64,000 nt of DNA, from the NCBI RefSeq assembly GCF_000802245.2, contig NZ_CP021080.1, forward strand, positions 3,410,001-3,474,000, in the 5' to 3' direction. Under the pieces are notes generated by a model. That model did not search any database, was not told where the DNA came from, and was given only the letters and a program-made list of their open reading frames with translations. Position 1 is the first letter of the stretch. The number at the start of each line of letters is the position of its first letter. The DNA is from Streptomyces pluripotens. GTDB lineage: Bacteria; Actinomycetota; Actinomycetes; Streptomycetales; Streptomycetaceae. The translations under genes were made by a program, and so were the position numbers. This document shows positions 1-9,094 of the stretch, in pieces.

Positions 1-1
1 G

Positions 2-877
2 GCAGCCGAGGAGCCCGTGCCGACCACGGCCGCTGTGTCCGCCGCACCCACCGAACCGACGACGGTCCCGCAGACCGCCCCCGCGGAGCACATCCCGCAG
101 GGGACCCCCGTGCCCGCCGACGAGAGCCGCACCAGCGGTACGGGGGACACCAACACCGTTGCCGAGGAAGAGGCAGGCACGGAAGAGGCAGGCACGGAGA
201 CCAAGCCCAAGTCCGCCGTCTCCCTCCCCAAGGTCAGGACCCGCGCCCCCTCCCTCACCACCGCCTACAAGGCCGCCACCGCCGCCCTCAGGAAGACCCG
301 CCTGACCGGCACCCGCGCCAAGCTCTACCTCGTCCTCGACCGCTCCGCGAGCATGCGCGCGTACTACAAGGACGGTTCGGTCCAGGCTCTCGCCGACCAG
401 GCCCTCGCCCTCGCCGCCCACCTGGACCCGCAGGCCACGGTCCACGTCGTCTTCTTCTCCACGGACGTCGACGGCACCACCGACCTCGCCCTCACGCCGG
501 ACCACGAGACGAAGATCGACGATGTGCACGCGGGCCTCGGCCGCATGGGCCGTACCAGCTACCACGCCGCTGTGGAGGCCGTGCTCACCCACTACGAGAA
601 GAACGCTGACCCCGCCACCCCCGCCTTGGTGATCTTCCAGACCGACGGTGCCCCCGACGCCAAGACCCCCGCCACCCGGTCCCTCACCGAAGCGGCCGGG
701 AACCACCCCTCCGTGTTCTTCTCCTTCGTGGCCTTCGGCGAGCACGACAACAAGGCCTTCGACTACCTCCGCAAGCTGAAGAGCAGCAACACGTCGTTCT
801 TCCACGCGGGACCCACCCCCCGCGAACTCACCGACACGGAGCTGTACGACGGCCTCCTGGCCTCCTGGCGCCCCTGA
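2..877 (+). CDS. VWA domain protein, TerF-like (5' end outside window)
   Basis: The frame is open back to the first bases of the window, so the N-terminus is missing; an internal GTG at 17 is in frame but need not be the start. The first 75 or so visible residues are a low-complexity Thr/Pro/Glu/Ala linker. A von Willebrand A domain follows, with the metal-binding motif DRSAS in LVLDRSASM, then a conserved Thr region (GRTSYHAA) and the TDG turn. This matches the vWA-TerF-like branch of stress and tellurite-associated proteins, in which an N-terminal TerD-type domain often precedes the linker. The gene ends 88 bases before metG on the same strand. Substrate or partner cannot be read from the sequence. 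Confidence 0.8.
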   Translation, partial: AAEEPVPTTAAVSAAPTEPTTVPQTAPAEHIPQGTPVPADESRTSGTGDTNTVAEEEAGTEEAGTETKPKSAVSLPKVRTRAPSLTTAYKAATAALRKTRLTGTRAKLYLVLDRSASMRAYYKDGSVQALADQALALAAHLDPQATVHVVFFSTDVDGTTDLALTPDHETKIDDVHAGLGRMGRTSYHAAVEAVLTHYEKNADPATPALVIFQTDGAPDAKTPATRSLTEAAGNHPSVFFSFVAFGEHDNKAFDYLRKLKSSNTSFFHAGPTPRELTDTELYDGLLASWRP

Positions 878-951
878 GACCCGGCCGGGGGTGGGCCGCC
901 GCCATCGGTCCACCCCCCGAAACGCAGGTGAGTCGATCTTCACGAGGCCAG

Positions 952-957
952 TAGGAT
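952..957 (+). promoter_or_regulatory. candidate -10 (TAGGAT) close to metG
   Basis: TAGGAT lies 8 bases before the ATG at 966, with a weak -35-like TGAGTC about 17 bases further upstream. If it is real, the metG transcript would be leaderless or nearly so. The AGGA inside the same hexamer could instead act as a ribosome binding site 9 bases from the ATG, so the two readings compete. Confidence 0.3.
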
Positions 958-965
958 CTCGACCT

Positions 966-2582
966 ATGGCGGCCACTGGATCCGAGAAGCAGGGTGAAAA
1001 GGCGTACTACGTCACCACCCCCATTTATTACGTCAACGACGCTCCTCACCTGGGCCACGCCTATACGACCGTCGCAGGCGACGTGCTCACCCGCTGGCAC
1101 CGTCAGCGCGGCGAGAAGGTGTGGTACCTCACCGGCACGGACGAGCACGGTCAGAAGATCATGCGCACGGCCGACGCGAACGGGATCACCCCCCAGGAGT
1201 GGGCGGACAAACTCGTCAACGAAGCATGGAAGCCCCTCTGGGAACACCTGGAGATCGCGAACGACGACTTCATCCGCACCACGCAGCAGCGCCACACCGA
1301 CCGCGTCCAGGAATTCGTGCAGGACCTGTACGACAAGGGCGAGATCTACAAGGGCGGCTACGAGGGGCCGTACTGCGTGGGCTGCGAGGAGTACAAGCTG
1401 CAGGGCGAGCTGGTCGACGGCGACGGTGAATTCGCAGGCCAGAAGCTATGTCCCATCCACAAGAAGCCCGTGGAGATCCTCAGCGAGGAGAATTACTTCT
1501 TCCGTCTGAGCGAGTACGGCGACAAGCTCCTCGCCCACTACGAGGCGAACCCCGGCTTCATCCAGCCGGAGTCGGCGCGCAACGAGGTCGTGAACTTCGT
1601 CCGCCAGGGCCTGCAGGACCTCTCCATCTCCCGCTCGACCTTCGACTGGGGCATCCCGATCCCCTGGGACGACAAGCACGTGATCTACGTGTGGGTCGAC
1701 GCGCTCCTGAACTACGCGACGGCAGTCGGCTACAACGAGAACCAGGAGAAGTTCGAGGCCACCTTCCCGGCCGACGTCCACCTGGTCGGCAAGGACATCC
1801 TCCGCTTCCACGCGGTGATCTGGCCGGCGATGCTGATGGCACAGGGCCTGCCGCTGCCGGGCAGGATCGCCGCGAACGGCTGGCTGATGGTCGGCGGCGA
1901 GAAGATGTCCAAGTCCAACCTGACCGGCATCAAGCCGCAGGACCTGACCTCGCACTTCGGCGTGGACGCGTACCGCTGGTACTTCCTGCGGGCGATCGCC
2001 TTCGGTCAGGACGGCTCGTTCTCCTGGGAGGACTTCTCGGCCCGCTACACGAGCGAGCTGGCGAACGACTACGGCAACCTCGCGTCCCGGGTGGCCGCCA
2101 TGGTCGGCAAGTACTTCGGCGGCTCCCTGCCCGGGGCTGCGGCCGACGGCGAGGCGGAGGAGGCGGTCCGCCAGGGCCTCGCCAAGGTCGTCACGGAAGC
2201 CGACCGGAAGATCGGTGAGGAACTGGACTTCCAGGGCGGCATTCTCGCCGTCTTCGACTTCGTCAAGCAGGTGAACGGCTACATCACGGAGCAGGAGCCG
2301 TGGAAGGTGGCCAAGGACGAGTCACCGGAGGGCAGGGCCCGCCTGGCCACGATCCTCTACACGGCGGCGGAGTCCCTTCGCGCGATCGCCGTCCTGCTGA
2401 ACCCCGTCATGCCAGAGACCTCCCAGAAGCTGTGGGACTCCCTCGGGGCCGGGGCGACCCTGGGCTCCCTCGCAGACCAGAAGGTCCAGTCGGCCGGCGA
2501 GTGGGGCCGGCTGCCGGCGGGTTCCACGGTCACCAAGGGCGCGGTGCTCTTCCCGCGTCTGGAGGAGAAGCCGAGCGCGTAG
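966..2582 (+). CDS. metG: methionyl-tRNA synthetase
   Basis: Charges tRNA-Met with methionine in the cytoplasm; class Ia synthetase, 538 residues. The class I signatures are HLGH at residues 28-31 and KMSKS at about 313-317. A single zinc knuckle, C137-x2-C140 with C162-x2-H165, marks the one-knuckle Thermus-like form. No C-terminal tRNA-binding extension (EMAP II-like) is present. The frame extends upstream to 891, but the ATG at 966 starts directly before the conserved AYYVTTPIYYVND strand and is preferred. A strong hairpin follows the gene. Confidence 0.97.
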   Translation: MAATGSEKQGEKAYYVTTPIYYVNDAPHLGHAYTTVAGDVLTRWHRQRGEKVWYLTGTDEHGQKIMRTADANGITPQEWADKLVNEAWKPLWEHLEIANDDFIRTTQQRHTDRVQEFVQDLYDKGEIYKGGYEGPYCVGCEEYKLQGELVDGDGEFAGQKLCPIHKKPVEILSEENYFFRLSEYGDKLLAHYEANPGFIQPESARNEVVNFVRQGLQDLSISRSTFDWGIPIPWDDKHVIYVWVDALLNYATAVGYNENQEKFEATFPADVHLVGKDILRFHAVIWPAMLMAQGLPLPGRIAANGWLMVGGEKMSKSNLTGIKPQDLTSHFGVDAYRWYFLRAIAFGQDGSFSWEDFSARYTSELANDYGNLASRVAAMVGKYFGGSLPGAAADGEAEEAVRQGLAKVVTEADRKIGEELDFQGGILAVFDFVKQVNGYITEQEPWKVAKDESPEGRARLATILYTAAESLRAIAVLLNPVMPETSQKLWDSLGAGATLGSLADQKVQSAGEWGRLPAGSTVTKGAVLFPRLEEKPSA

Positions 2583-2606
2583 CAAGCGCATCCGCGGACG
2601 TTCGGC

Positions 2607-2643
2607 GTGGGCCCGGGAACCCCGTGGGGGCTCTCGGGCCCAC
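2607..2643 (+). terminator. hairpin terminator after metG
   Basis: GTGGGCCCG (2607-2615) pairs perfectly with CGGGCCCAC (2635-2643) around a 19-base loop, 24 bases after the metG stop. It lacks a long T run, as is usual for Streptomyces terminators. The rest of the 338-base gap before the next gene shows nothing I can name. Confidence 0.65.
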
Positions 2644-2920
2644 GCTGTTCCCCACCCCCCGCCTGCTGCCCCTGCCCCGAGCGGTCAGCGGTCCGGCGCC
2701 CACCTGTGCGGCGGGGCCGGCGGGGCTGGCCGCCATGGCGGGCCGGTTGGACGGGAACCGGCGCAAAGAGGCTCCCCGTGGGCCGGGGCCAGGCCACAGC
2801 GCAGTGGGTGCGAGGACCTGCTCGCCCAGGACTCCGACGCCGCGCCGCCATCAGCCTGAAGTGAGCGCCGGGGCGGGGCACCCGCGCGACTCCCCCCGGT
2901 TCTGGCAAAGTACTGATGCC

Positions 2921-3640
2921 GTGAACATCCCCGAACCCCACCGACGGCTCCTCGCGGACGTGGTCACCGCAGGCAGCCCGTACGGGCTGGTCCTCGCCGG
3001 CGGATACGCCCTGCAGGCGCACGGTCTGCTCCGCCGCCCGCACACCGACCTGGACTTCGCCACGGAGAGCGCCGAGGCGATGGACCGGATCGCCGGTGCC
3101 GTCGGCTCGACGCTGGAAGCGCGGGGGCGGCAGGTACGTACCGGACCCGTCAACGTGCTCACCGTCCGACTGACCGTCACGGACCCGCCCAGCGGCGAAA
3201 CCTGTGCCCTCGCGCTGCACAAGGAGGCCTTCTGGCAGCCGCCGGAACTCACCGAGTACGGCCCGGCCCTCTCCCTTGAGGACGCCGTCGGCACCAAGAT
3301 CCGCGCGTTGTACGACCGGGGCGCGGCCGTCGATCTCATCGACGCGCGGGCCGCCGCCTCCCGGTTCTCCCTCCCGGACCTGGAGGAACTGGGCCGCCGG
3401 CATGCCCACGACCCTTTCGACCTGCCCACTCTCCAGTCCCGGCTGACCGGCACGGACTTCTACGCGGACGCCGATTTCCTCCGGTACGGCTTGACGGAAC
3501 CACAGGTCACAGCCCTGCGTGCCTGGGCACAGCACTGGTCCGACGACATCGCCGAGCGGTTGCTGGAGGACGGTGCGTCCCCGGACACGCAGGGCGAAGG
3601 AGACGAGGAAGGTGAACAGGAGGAGTGGGCGGGACCATAG
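2921..3640 (+). CDS. AbiEii/AbiGii-type nucleotidyltransferase (orphan)
   Basis: Predicted nucleotidyltransferase of the AbiEii/AbiGii family, 239 residues. The N-terminus carries the fold signature LAGGYALQAHG followed by RPHTDLDF, the GG and D-x-D metal and nucleotide sites. In type IV toxin-antitoxin systems such proteins are toxins that modify tRNA or other targets. No AbiEi-type antitoxin gene lies on either side: metG is upstream and aspS is convergent downstream, so a toxin role is not supported by context. GTG 2921 is the start because the homologous region begins there; the open frame reaching back to 2300 is shadow of metG. The C-terminal 20 residues are Glu/Gly-rich. Confidence 0.8.
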   Translation: MNIPEPHRRLLADVVTAGSPYGLVLAGGYALQAHGLLRRPHTDLDFATESAEAMDRIAGAVGSTLEARGRQVRTGPVNVLTVRLTVTDPPSGETCALALHKEAFWQPPELTEYGPALSLEDAVGTKIRALYDRGAAVDLIDARAAASRFSLPDLEELGRRHAHDPFDLPTLQSRLTGTDFYADADFLRYGLTEPQVTALRAWAQHWSDDIAERLLEDGASPDTQGEGDEEGEQEEWAGP

Positions 3641-3671
3641 CGTCGAAGCCGTCGCCGGCCTTCATAGACGA

Positions 3672-3720
3672 CTGTGCGCGCCGATCCATCGGATCGACTC
3701 CGAGGGATCGGCGCGCACAG
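3672..3720. terminator. bidirectional terminator, 16-bp perfect stem
   Basis: CTGTGCGCGCCGATCC (3672-3687) is the exact reverse complement of 3705-3720, with a 17-base loop. It sits between the convergent nucleotidyltransferase and aspS genes and can serve both. Confidence 0.8.
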
Positions 3721-3743
3721 CGGGGCCGTAGTACCGGTTCGGT

Positions 3744-5507
3744 TTACTTCGGCTGCGGCCTGCGGATGTTCAGGTGCAGCTCACGCAGGCGGGACTCGTC
3801 CAGCTCGGTCGGGGCACCCATCATCAGGTCCTGGGCGTTGCCGTTGAGCGGGAAGGCGATCGTCTCGCGGATGTTGGGTTCGTCCGCGAGGAGCATGACG
3901 ATACGGTCCACGCCGGGCGCGATGCCACCGTGCGGCGGGGCCCCGAAGCGGAACGCGCGGAGCATGCCCGCGAACTTCTCCTCGACGGTGTCACGGTCAT
4001 AGCCCGCGATCTCGAAGGCCTTCAGCATGATGTCCGGCTCGTGGTTCCGGATGGCGCCGGAAGACAGCTCGACACCGTTGCAGACGATGTCGTACTGCCA
4101 GCCCAGGATGTCCAGCGGGTCCTGGGTCTCCAGGGCCTCCAGGCCGCCCTGCGGCATCGAGAAGGGGTTGTGGGAGAAGTCGATCGCTCCGGTGTCCTCG
4201 TCCTTCTCGTACATCGGGAAGTCCACGATCCAGCAGAAGCGGAAGACGTCCTCCTCGAACTGGCCGGCCCGCTTGGCGGCCTCCACCCGGACGGCTCCCA
4301 TGACCTTCGAGACCTCGTCGTACTCGCCCGCGCCGAAGAAGACGGCGTGGCCGGAGGCCAGGGAGAGCCGCTTGGTCAGTTCCGCGACGTTCTCCTCGGT
4401 GAGGAACTTCGCGATCGGACCGGAGAGCGAGCCGTCCTCGGCCACCCGTACCCAGGCCAGGCCCTTGGCGCCCTGCTCGACGGCGTACTCACCGAGCTGA
4501 TCGAAGAACTTACGGGGCTGGGAGGCGACGTCCGGCACCGCCAGCGCACGCACGTGCTTGCCCGCGAACGCCTTGAACTCCGAGCCCTCGAAGACATCGG
4601 TGATGTCCACCAGCTCCAGCTTGGCGCGCAGGTCCGGCTTGTCGGAGCCGTACTTCAGCATCGCCTCCCGGAACGGGATGCGCGGGAAGGGGGAGGTGAC
4701 GTGGCGGCCACCGCCGAACTCCTCGAAGAGTTCCGTCATCAGCTGCTCGATCGGCTGGAAGATGTCCTCCTGCTCGACGAAGGACATCTCCACGTCGAGC
4801 TGGTAGAACTCGCCCGGCGAACGGTCCGCACGGGCGTCCTCGTCACGGAAGCAGGGCGCGATCTGGAAGTACCGGTCGAAGCCGGAGATCATCAGCAGTT
4901 GCTTGAACTGCTGCGGTGCCTGCGGCAGCGCATAGAACCTGCCCGGGTGCACACGGGAGGGGACCACGTAGTCGCGAGCACCCTCGGGGGACGTGGCGGA
5001 CAGGATCGGCGTCGCCATCTCGTTGAAGCCCATCGCCGCCATCTTGTGCCGCATCGCCGAGATCACGGCCGTACGCAGCATGATGTTGCGGTGCATGCGC
5101 TCGCGGCGCAGGTCCAGGAAGCGGTACTCCAGGCGCCGCTCCTCGTTGACCCCGTCCTCGGTGTTGATGGTGAAGGGCAGCGGCGCAGCAGCGCCCAGCA
5201 GCTCGACGTCGGCGACCTCGACCTCGATCTCGCCGGTCGGAAGGTCGGGGTTCACGTTCTCGGTTCCACGTGAAACAACCGTGCCGTCGACGCGGACCGT
5301 GGACTCCTTGGAAATCGTGTCCAGAGCCTCGTACGCAGGGGTACCGGGGCGGGCGACCAGCTGCGTGATGCCGTGGTGGTCGCGCAGATCGATGAAGAGG
5401 ATGCCGCCCAGGTCGCGCCGATTGTGCAGCCAGCCACTCAGCCGAACGTCGGTGCCGACGTCAGAGGCGCGGAGCTGGCCGCAGGTGTGGGACCTGTACC
5501 GGTGCAT
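3744..5507 (-). CDS. aspS: aspartyl-tRNA synthetase
   Basis: Class II synthetase that charges tRNA-Asp, 587 residues, the length of bacterial AspRS with its GAD insertion domain. An N-terminal OB-fold anticodon-binding domain (residues about 1-105, RLSGWLHNRRDLGGILFIDLRD) precedes the catalytic core. Motif 2 includes FRDEDARADR from residue 220, and motif 3 reads GGIAPGVDRIVMLLADEPN near residue 540. The ATG at 5507 begins MHRYRSHTCGQL, the usual family start. Actinobacterial forms may be discriminating or non-discriminating (also charging tRNA-Asn); the sequence read here does not settle this. A parS-like 14-mer lies inside the gene at 5263-5276. Confidence 0.97.
   Translation of the reverse strand: MHRYRSHTCGQLRASDVGTDVRLSGWLHNRRDLGGILFIDLRDHHGITQLVARPGTPAYEALDTISKESTVRVDGTVVSRGTENVNPDLPTGEIEVEVADVELLGAAAPLPFTINTEDGVNEERRLEYRFLDLRRERMHRNIMLRTAVISAMRHKMAAMGFNEMATPILSATSPEGARDYVVPSRVHPGRFYALPQAPQQFKQLLMISGFDRYFQIAPCFRDEDARADRSPGEFYQLDVEMSFVEQEDIFQPIEQLMTELFEEFGGGRHVTSPFPRIPFREAMLKYGSDKPDLRAKLELVDITDVFEGSEFKAFAGKHVRALAVPDVASQPRKFFDQLGEYAVEQGAKGLAWVRVAEDGSLSGPIAKFLTEENVAELTKRLSLASGHAVFFGAGEYDEVSKVMGAVRVEAAKRAGQFEEDVFRFCWIVDFPMYEKDEDTGAIDFSHNPFSMPQGGLEALETQDPLDILGWQYDIVCNGVELSSGAIRNHEPDIMLKAFEIAGYDRDTVEEKFAGMLRAFRFGAPPHGGIAPGVDRIVMLLADEPNIRETIAFPLNGNAQDLMMGAPTELDESRLRELHLNIRRPQPK
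5263..5276. promoter_or_regulatory. parS-like site inside aspS (one mismatch)
   Basis: GTTCCACGTGAAAC differs from the streptomycete parS core GTTTCACGTGAAAC at one base. ParB is known to bind several degenerate sites around oriC. Its position within a conserved coding region weakens the case. Confidence 0.45.
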
Positions 5508-5682
5508 CGTCGTTCATCGTCCTTCGTGGTGGGGTTCTCTCCTGCCGGCTCTGCGGGCCGACGGGAACGGGCACGGGGCCCGGACCCACCAAGGGTACCG
5601 GGCACCCCAAGATCGGCTCCCCACCGTTACGCCTGCCCGTCCAGGGTGGCAGGCACCAGCCACATCTCCATAAAGTAGGGCA

Positions 5683-7899
5683 ATGCGCATGGTCGAGCCG
5701 CTGCCATCCGTCGAGGACGTCCTCACCGCCCTCGCAACCGGGCTGTGGCAGTGGGACACCGCCTCCGGACTGGTCACGGTGGACGCGGAAGCGGCACGAC
5801 TGCTGGGGCTGCCCGCGCAGCCGACCACGCTCACCGAGTCCCAGACCCGGGCCCGGCTGCATCCCGTCGACTGGAACGAGATCACCGGGGTGGTGCAGCT
5901 GGCGGTTGCCGAGGGCACGCTCGCCGAGGTGCGCGTGCGGATCATGGACGAACAGGGGGATGTGCTGCGGGTCGTGCGCAGCCGCTCGAAGCCGTCCTTC
6001 AATCCCGAGCGGCGGGCCTACGAGCTAATCGGCACGCTCCAAGAGGTGACCGAGCCGACCCCGGGCACGCCGGCCGGCCGCAGCGCGGTGACCGGCGACT
6101 GGCGGCGTTCACGGGAGGCTTTCCTGCTGGACGCGGGCCGGGCGCTGGCGGAGGCGCGGTCGACGGAGGAAGTGCTGCGGGTCGCGGCCGGGCTGTCCAT
6201 GCCCGGGTTCTCCCCGGACGGGCTCGCGGTGTTCGGGGTGGAGGGCGACCGGCTGACGATCATCGGCCACCACGGACACCAGCCCGGCACCGACGGCCCC
6301 TTCTCACACATGTCGCTGGCCACGGACTACCCGGCCGCCGAGGTGGTGCGCACCGGCCAGGCCGTCTACCTCTCCTGCCCTCAGGAGTACAAGGCTCGCT
6401 ATCCGGTCACCTGGCCACTCGCCCAGCACTTCGGCCGCCAGTCGTGGGCGTTCCTGCCGCTGACGGTGGGCGGGCGGACGATGGGCGCCTGGATGGCGGG
6501 CTTCACCCATCCGGTGACGTTCACCCCGGACGAGCGGGCGGTCCTGACGACGGTCGCCCGCATGCTCGCCCAGGCTCTGTCCCGGGCCGGGGCCGCCGAG
6601 TCCGAGCGGGAACTGACGGAGGGGCTGCAGCGCTCCATGCTGCCGTCGCTGGGACCGGAGATCCCCGGGATACGGGTGACCGCCCGGTACGTCCCCACCG
6701 GTGGCGGACTGCAGGTAGGCGGCGACTGGTACGACATGATCCCGCTGCCCTCCGGCCGGTTCGCGCTGGTCATCGGGGACGTGCAGGGCCATGACGTCCG
6801 CGCGGCCGGGCTGATGGGCCAGCTGCGGATCGCACTGCGCGCATACGCCGCCGAGGGGCACCGCCCGGACGCCGTCCTCTCCCGTGCCTCCCGCTTCCTG
6901 CACGGCATCACGCACGACGATCAGCTGGCCGACCTGCGCTTCGCGACCTGCCTGTACGTGGAGGCCGACCCGGCGACCGGGATACTGGAGATCGCCCGCG
7001 CCGGGCACCCGGACCCAGCGATCCGGATGGCCGACGGCACGGTGATGATGCGGCCGACAGCGGGCGGGCTACCGCTGGGCGTGGACCCGGACGCGGACTA
7101 CCCGACGACCCGGTTCGCCCTCGAACCGGGCGAGACGATGATGCTCTGCACCGACGGCCTGATCGAGACCGGTGGGCACGACATGGACAGCGGCTGGCGG
7201 CGGCTGCGCGCGATCCTCGAAGACCACCGGGGCGACGTGGATGCGCTGGCCGACGAACTGCTGCGGGGCGTACACGGACCGTCCTCGCACCACACCACCG
7301 GCCCACTGGCCGACCGCCGCGAGGACGACATCGCGCTGGTGCTGCTGTGCCGGCCGGGGGAGGGCTGCGGCTGCGGCGACACGGTGACGGTACGGCCCAC
7401 GGTGCGGCGCACGCTGCTGTCGGTGGCCCAGGACGAGCCCGAGCGGATCGCCGAGGCCCGCCAGTACCTGCGCGAGCTGCTGCACGACTGGGCATCGGCC
7501 GACCAGGTGGACTCGGCGGTGCTGCTGGTGTCCGAGATGGTCACCAACGTCCTCGTCCACACCGACGCTGATGCCCTGCTGCTGGCCGAAGTGGCCGGGA
7601 ACGGGGGCGTGCGACGACTGCGCGTAGAGGTCACCGACGCGGGCGACGACCTGCCACACGTGCGCCGCCCCGGCGAACTGGCCTCCTCCGGGCGTGGCCT
7701 GATGCTGATCGAGCTGCTGGCCGACGGGTGGGGAGTGGACCCACGGGGCGAGAGCAAGAGCATCTGGTTCGAGCTCTACGAGTCGGTCGGAGCCCCGGGA
7801 CCGGTGTCCGGCCCCGGGGCCTCAGAAGCCGGCCCCGACGGTCCGGTCGGCTCATCCGACGGTCCGGGGGCCCTACCTGCCGGTCCGGGGTCCCCGTAA
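5683..7899 (+). CDS. PAS/GAF/SpoIIE PP2C phosphatase with C-terminal HATPase domain
   Basis: Multidomain signalling protein of 738 residues. A PAS-like sensor (about 10-120) is followed by a GAF domain (about 145-300), a SpoIIE-type PP2C phosphatase (about 325-555; GGDWYD, GDVQGHD, LCTDGLIE) and an RsbW-like histidine-kinase-type ATPase (about 590-705; EMVTNVLVHTD N-box, DAGDD, SGRGLMLIELL). Such proteins control anti-sigma-factor antagonists by partner switching, the kinase domain phosphorylating and the phosphatase domain removing phosphate. The final 40 or so residues are a Gly/Pro/Ser tail. The last 124 bases overlap the 3' end of the convergent permease gene. No anti-sigma or antagonist gene is adjacent. 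Confidence 0.9.
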   Translation: MRMVEPLPSVEDVLTALATGLWQWDTASGLVTVDAEAARLLGLPAQPTTLTESQTRARLHPVDWNEITGVVQLAVAEGTLAEVRVRIMDEQGDVLRVVRSRSKPSFNPERRAYELIGTLQEVTEPTPGTPAGRSAVTGDWRRSREAFLLDAGRALAEARSTEEVLRVAAGLSMPGFSPDGLAVFGVEGDRLTIIGHHGHQPGTDGPFSHMSLATDYPAAEVVRTGQAVYLSCPQEYKARYPVTWPLAQHFGRQSWAFLPLTVGGRTMGAWMAGFTHPVTFTPDERAVLTTVARMLAQALSRAGAAESERELTEGLQRSMLPSLGPEIPGIRVTARYVPTGGGLQVGGDWYDMIPLPSGRFALVIGDVQGHDVRAAGLMGQLRIALRAYAAEGHRPDAVLSRASRFLHGITHDDQLADLRFATCLYVEADPATGILEIARAGHPDPAIRMADGTVMMRPTAGGLPLGVDPDADYPTTRFALEPGETMMLCTDGLIETGGHDMDSGWRRLRAILEDHRGDVDALADELLRGVHGPSSHHTTGPLADRREDDIALVLLCRPGEGCGCGDTVTVRPTVRRTLLSVAQDEPERIAEARQYLRELLHDWASADQVDSAVLLVSEMVTNVLVHTDADALLLAEVAGNGGVRRLRVEVTDAGDDLPHVRRPGELASSGRGLMLIELLADGWGVDPRGESKSIWFELYESVGAPGPVSGPGASEAGPDGPVGSSDGPGALPAGPGSP

Positions 7900-8915
7900 C
7901 GCCCCCGCAGCTCCTGCAGGACTCCGAAGGCGGCCGCGGTGAGCGGGACCGCGAGCAGCATGCCGAGGATGCCCGCGACGGAGGCACCCGCGGTGATGGC
8001 CAGCATCACCACGGCCGGATGCATCTGCACGGTCCGGCTCTGGATCACGGGCTGCAGCACATGCCCCTCCAGCACCTGTACCGCCAACACCACCCCGAGG
8101 GCCCACAGCGCGACGACGAAGCCGCGGTCCGCGAGAGCGACCAGCACGGACACCGCGCCGGAGATGAAGGCACCCAGGTAGGGGATGTAGGCGCCGACGA
8201 AGACGAGCGCGCCGAGCCCGATCGCACCGGGGACCTGCAGGATCAACAGGCCGGCCGTGATGCACACGGCGTCGATGAAGGCGATGACGGTGGTCCCGCG
8301 CATGAATCCCTCGACCGCCGCGAAGGCACGCCGGGCGACGGTCTCCAGGGTGTCTGCGGTGCCGCCGGGGGCAACGGCCCGCAGGGCCTCCATGGCACGG
8401 TGGGAGTCGCGCAGGAAGAAGAAGACGAGCAGGAGGGCGAGCACGGACATGGCGATGCCCTCGCCGACGACGCTGACTCCGCTGATGACGTTGGAGGCGG
8501 CGGTTTGGCCGAACCTGCTCAACAGCTCGCGCGAGTTGGCGGCGAGATCGTCGAGACCGGTCCCGGCGGCCCCGAAGTGCCGGGAGACGGCCTTGGCGGC
8601 CTCCCGGAGCGAGTTGACGATCTGGTCGCCGGTGTCGATGAGCGCGGCGGCGACGATATACACGGCACCGCCGACCACGACCACGACGACGACGCAGGTG
8701 AGCCCGGCCGCCACCGACCGCTGCACCCCGGACCGCACGAGCCGCCGGTAGAGCGGCCCGAGTAGCGCGGTGCCGAGCAGGGCCAGCAGGACCGGTGTGA
8801 CGGCCGTACGGAACTCCGCGCACAGCTGCACCCCGACCCATCCCACCCCGGCGGCGAGGAGCAGCACGACACACCAGGCGGCGAGCCGGCGGACGGGGTC
8901 GGGCAACAGGTGCAC
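7776..8915 (-). CDS. AI-2E family (UPF0118/PerM-type) transporter
   Basis: Integral membrane protein of 379 residues with about seven or eight hydrophobic segments. An N-terminal pair (WCVVLLLAAGVGWVGVQL, VLLALLGTALLGPLY) precedes a long soluble stretch at residues 90-160, and a C-terminal block contains GAYIPYLGAFISG, typical of the AI-2E/PerM family. Substrates differ within the family (autoinducer-2 export, Na+/H+ antiport) and cannot be assigned here. The start is a GTG at 8915. The gene ends inside the upstream phosphatase gene, so its last 35 or so residues (Pro/Gly-rich) are encoded by the antisense strand of that gene's tail. Confidence 0.85.
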   Translation of the reverse strand: MHLLPDPVRRLAAWCVVLLLAAGVGWVGVQLCAEFRTAVTPVLLALLGTALLGPLYRRLVRSGVQRSVAAGLTCVVVVVVVGGAVYIVAAALIDTGDQIVNSLREAAKAVSRHFGAAGTGLDDLAANSRELLSRFGQTAASNVISGVSVVGEGIAMSVLALLLVFFFLRDSHRAMEALRAVAPGGTADTLETVARRAFAAVEGFMRGTTVIAFIDAVCITAGLLILQVPGAIGLGALVFVGAYIPYLGAFISGAVSVLVALADRGFVVALWALGVVLAVQVLEGHVLQPVIQSRTVQMHPAVVMLAITAGASVAGILGMLLAVPLTAAAFGVLQELRGRYGDPGPAGRAPGPSDEPTGPSGPASEAPGPDTGPGAPTDS

Positions 8916-9023
8916 GAGCCCAGCGGATCATGCCCTTCGACGCACTGTCCTGCCGCACGCGACCGGGTGGGTGAGGTTCGCGCCACCGCCCCGTGCCGGG
9001 AGGCTCCGCGCCGTCCCCCTGGC

Positions 9024-9083
9024 CGGCCCCGTCGTCCGGCCCGCCGAAGCGGGCCGGACGAAGCGGGCCGGACGACGGGGCCG
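9024..9083. terminator. 21-bp perfect hairpin downstream of the pirin gene
   Basis: Bases 9024-9044 pair exactly with 9063-9083. The 18-base loop contains a further partial copy of the right arm (GCGGGCCGGACGA), so alternative pairings exist. It lies 12 bases beyond the pirin stop codon and ends that transcript. Confidence 0.8.
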
Positions 9084-9094
9084 CACCGGGAGGT

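Noticed and set aside
1121..1842. Long open frames on both strands inside metG
   Set aside because: They are Arg/Gly/Pro-rich shadows caused by the third-position GC bias; metG itself has every synthetase motif.
3774..5273. A 499-codon plus-strand frame opposite aspS
   Set aside because: It is the antisense shadow of aspS, with Val/Leu/Gly/Arg/Asp composition and no domain.
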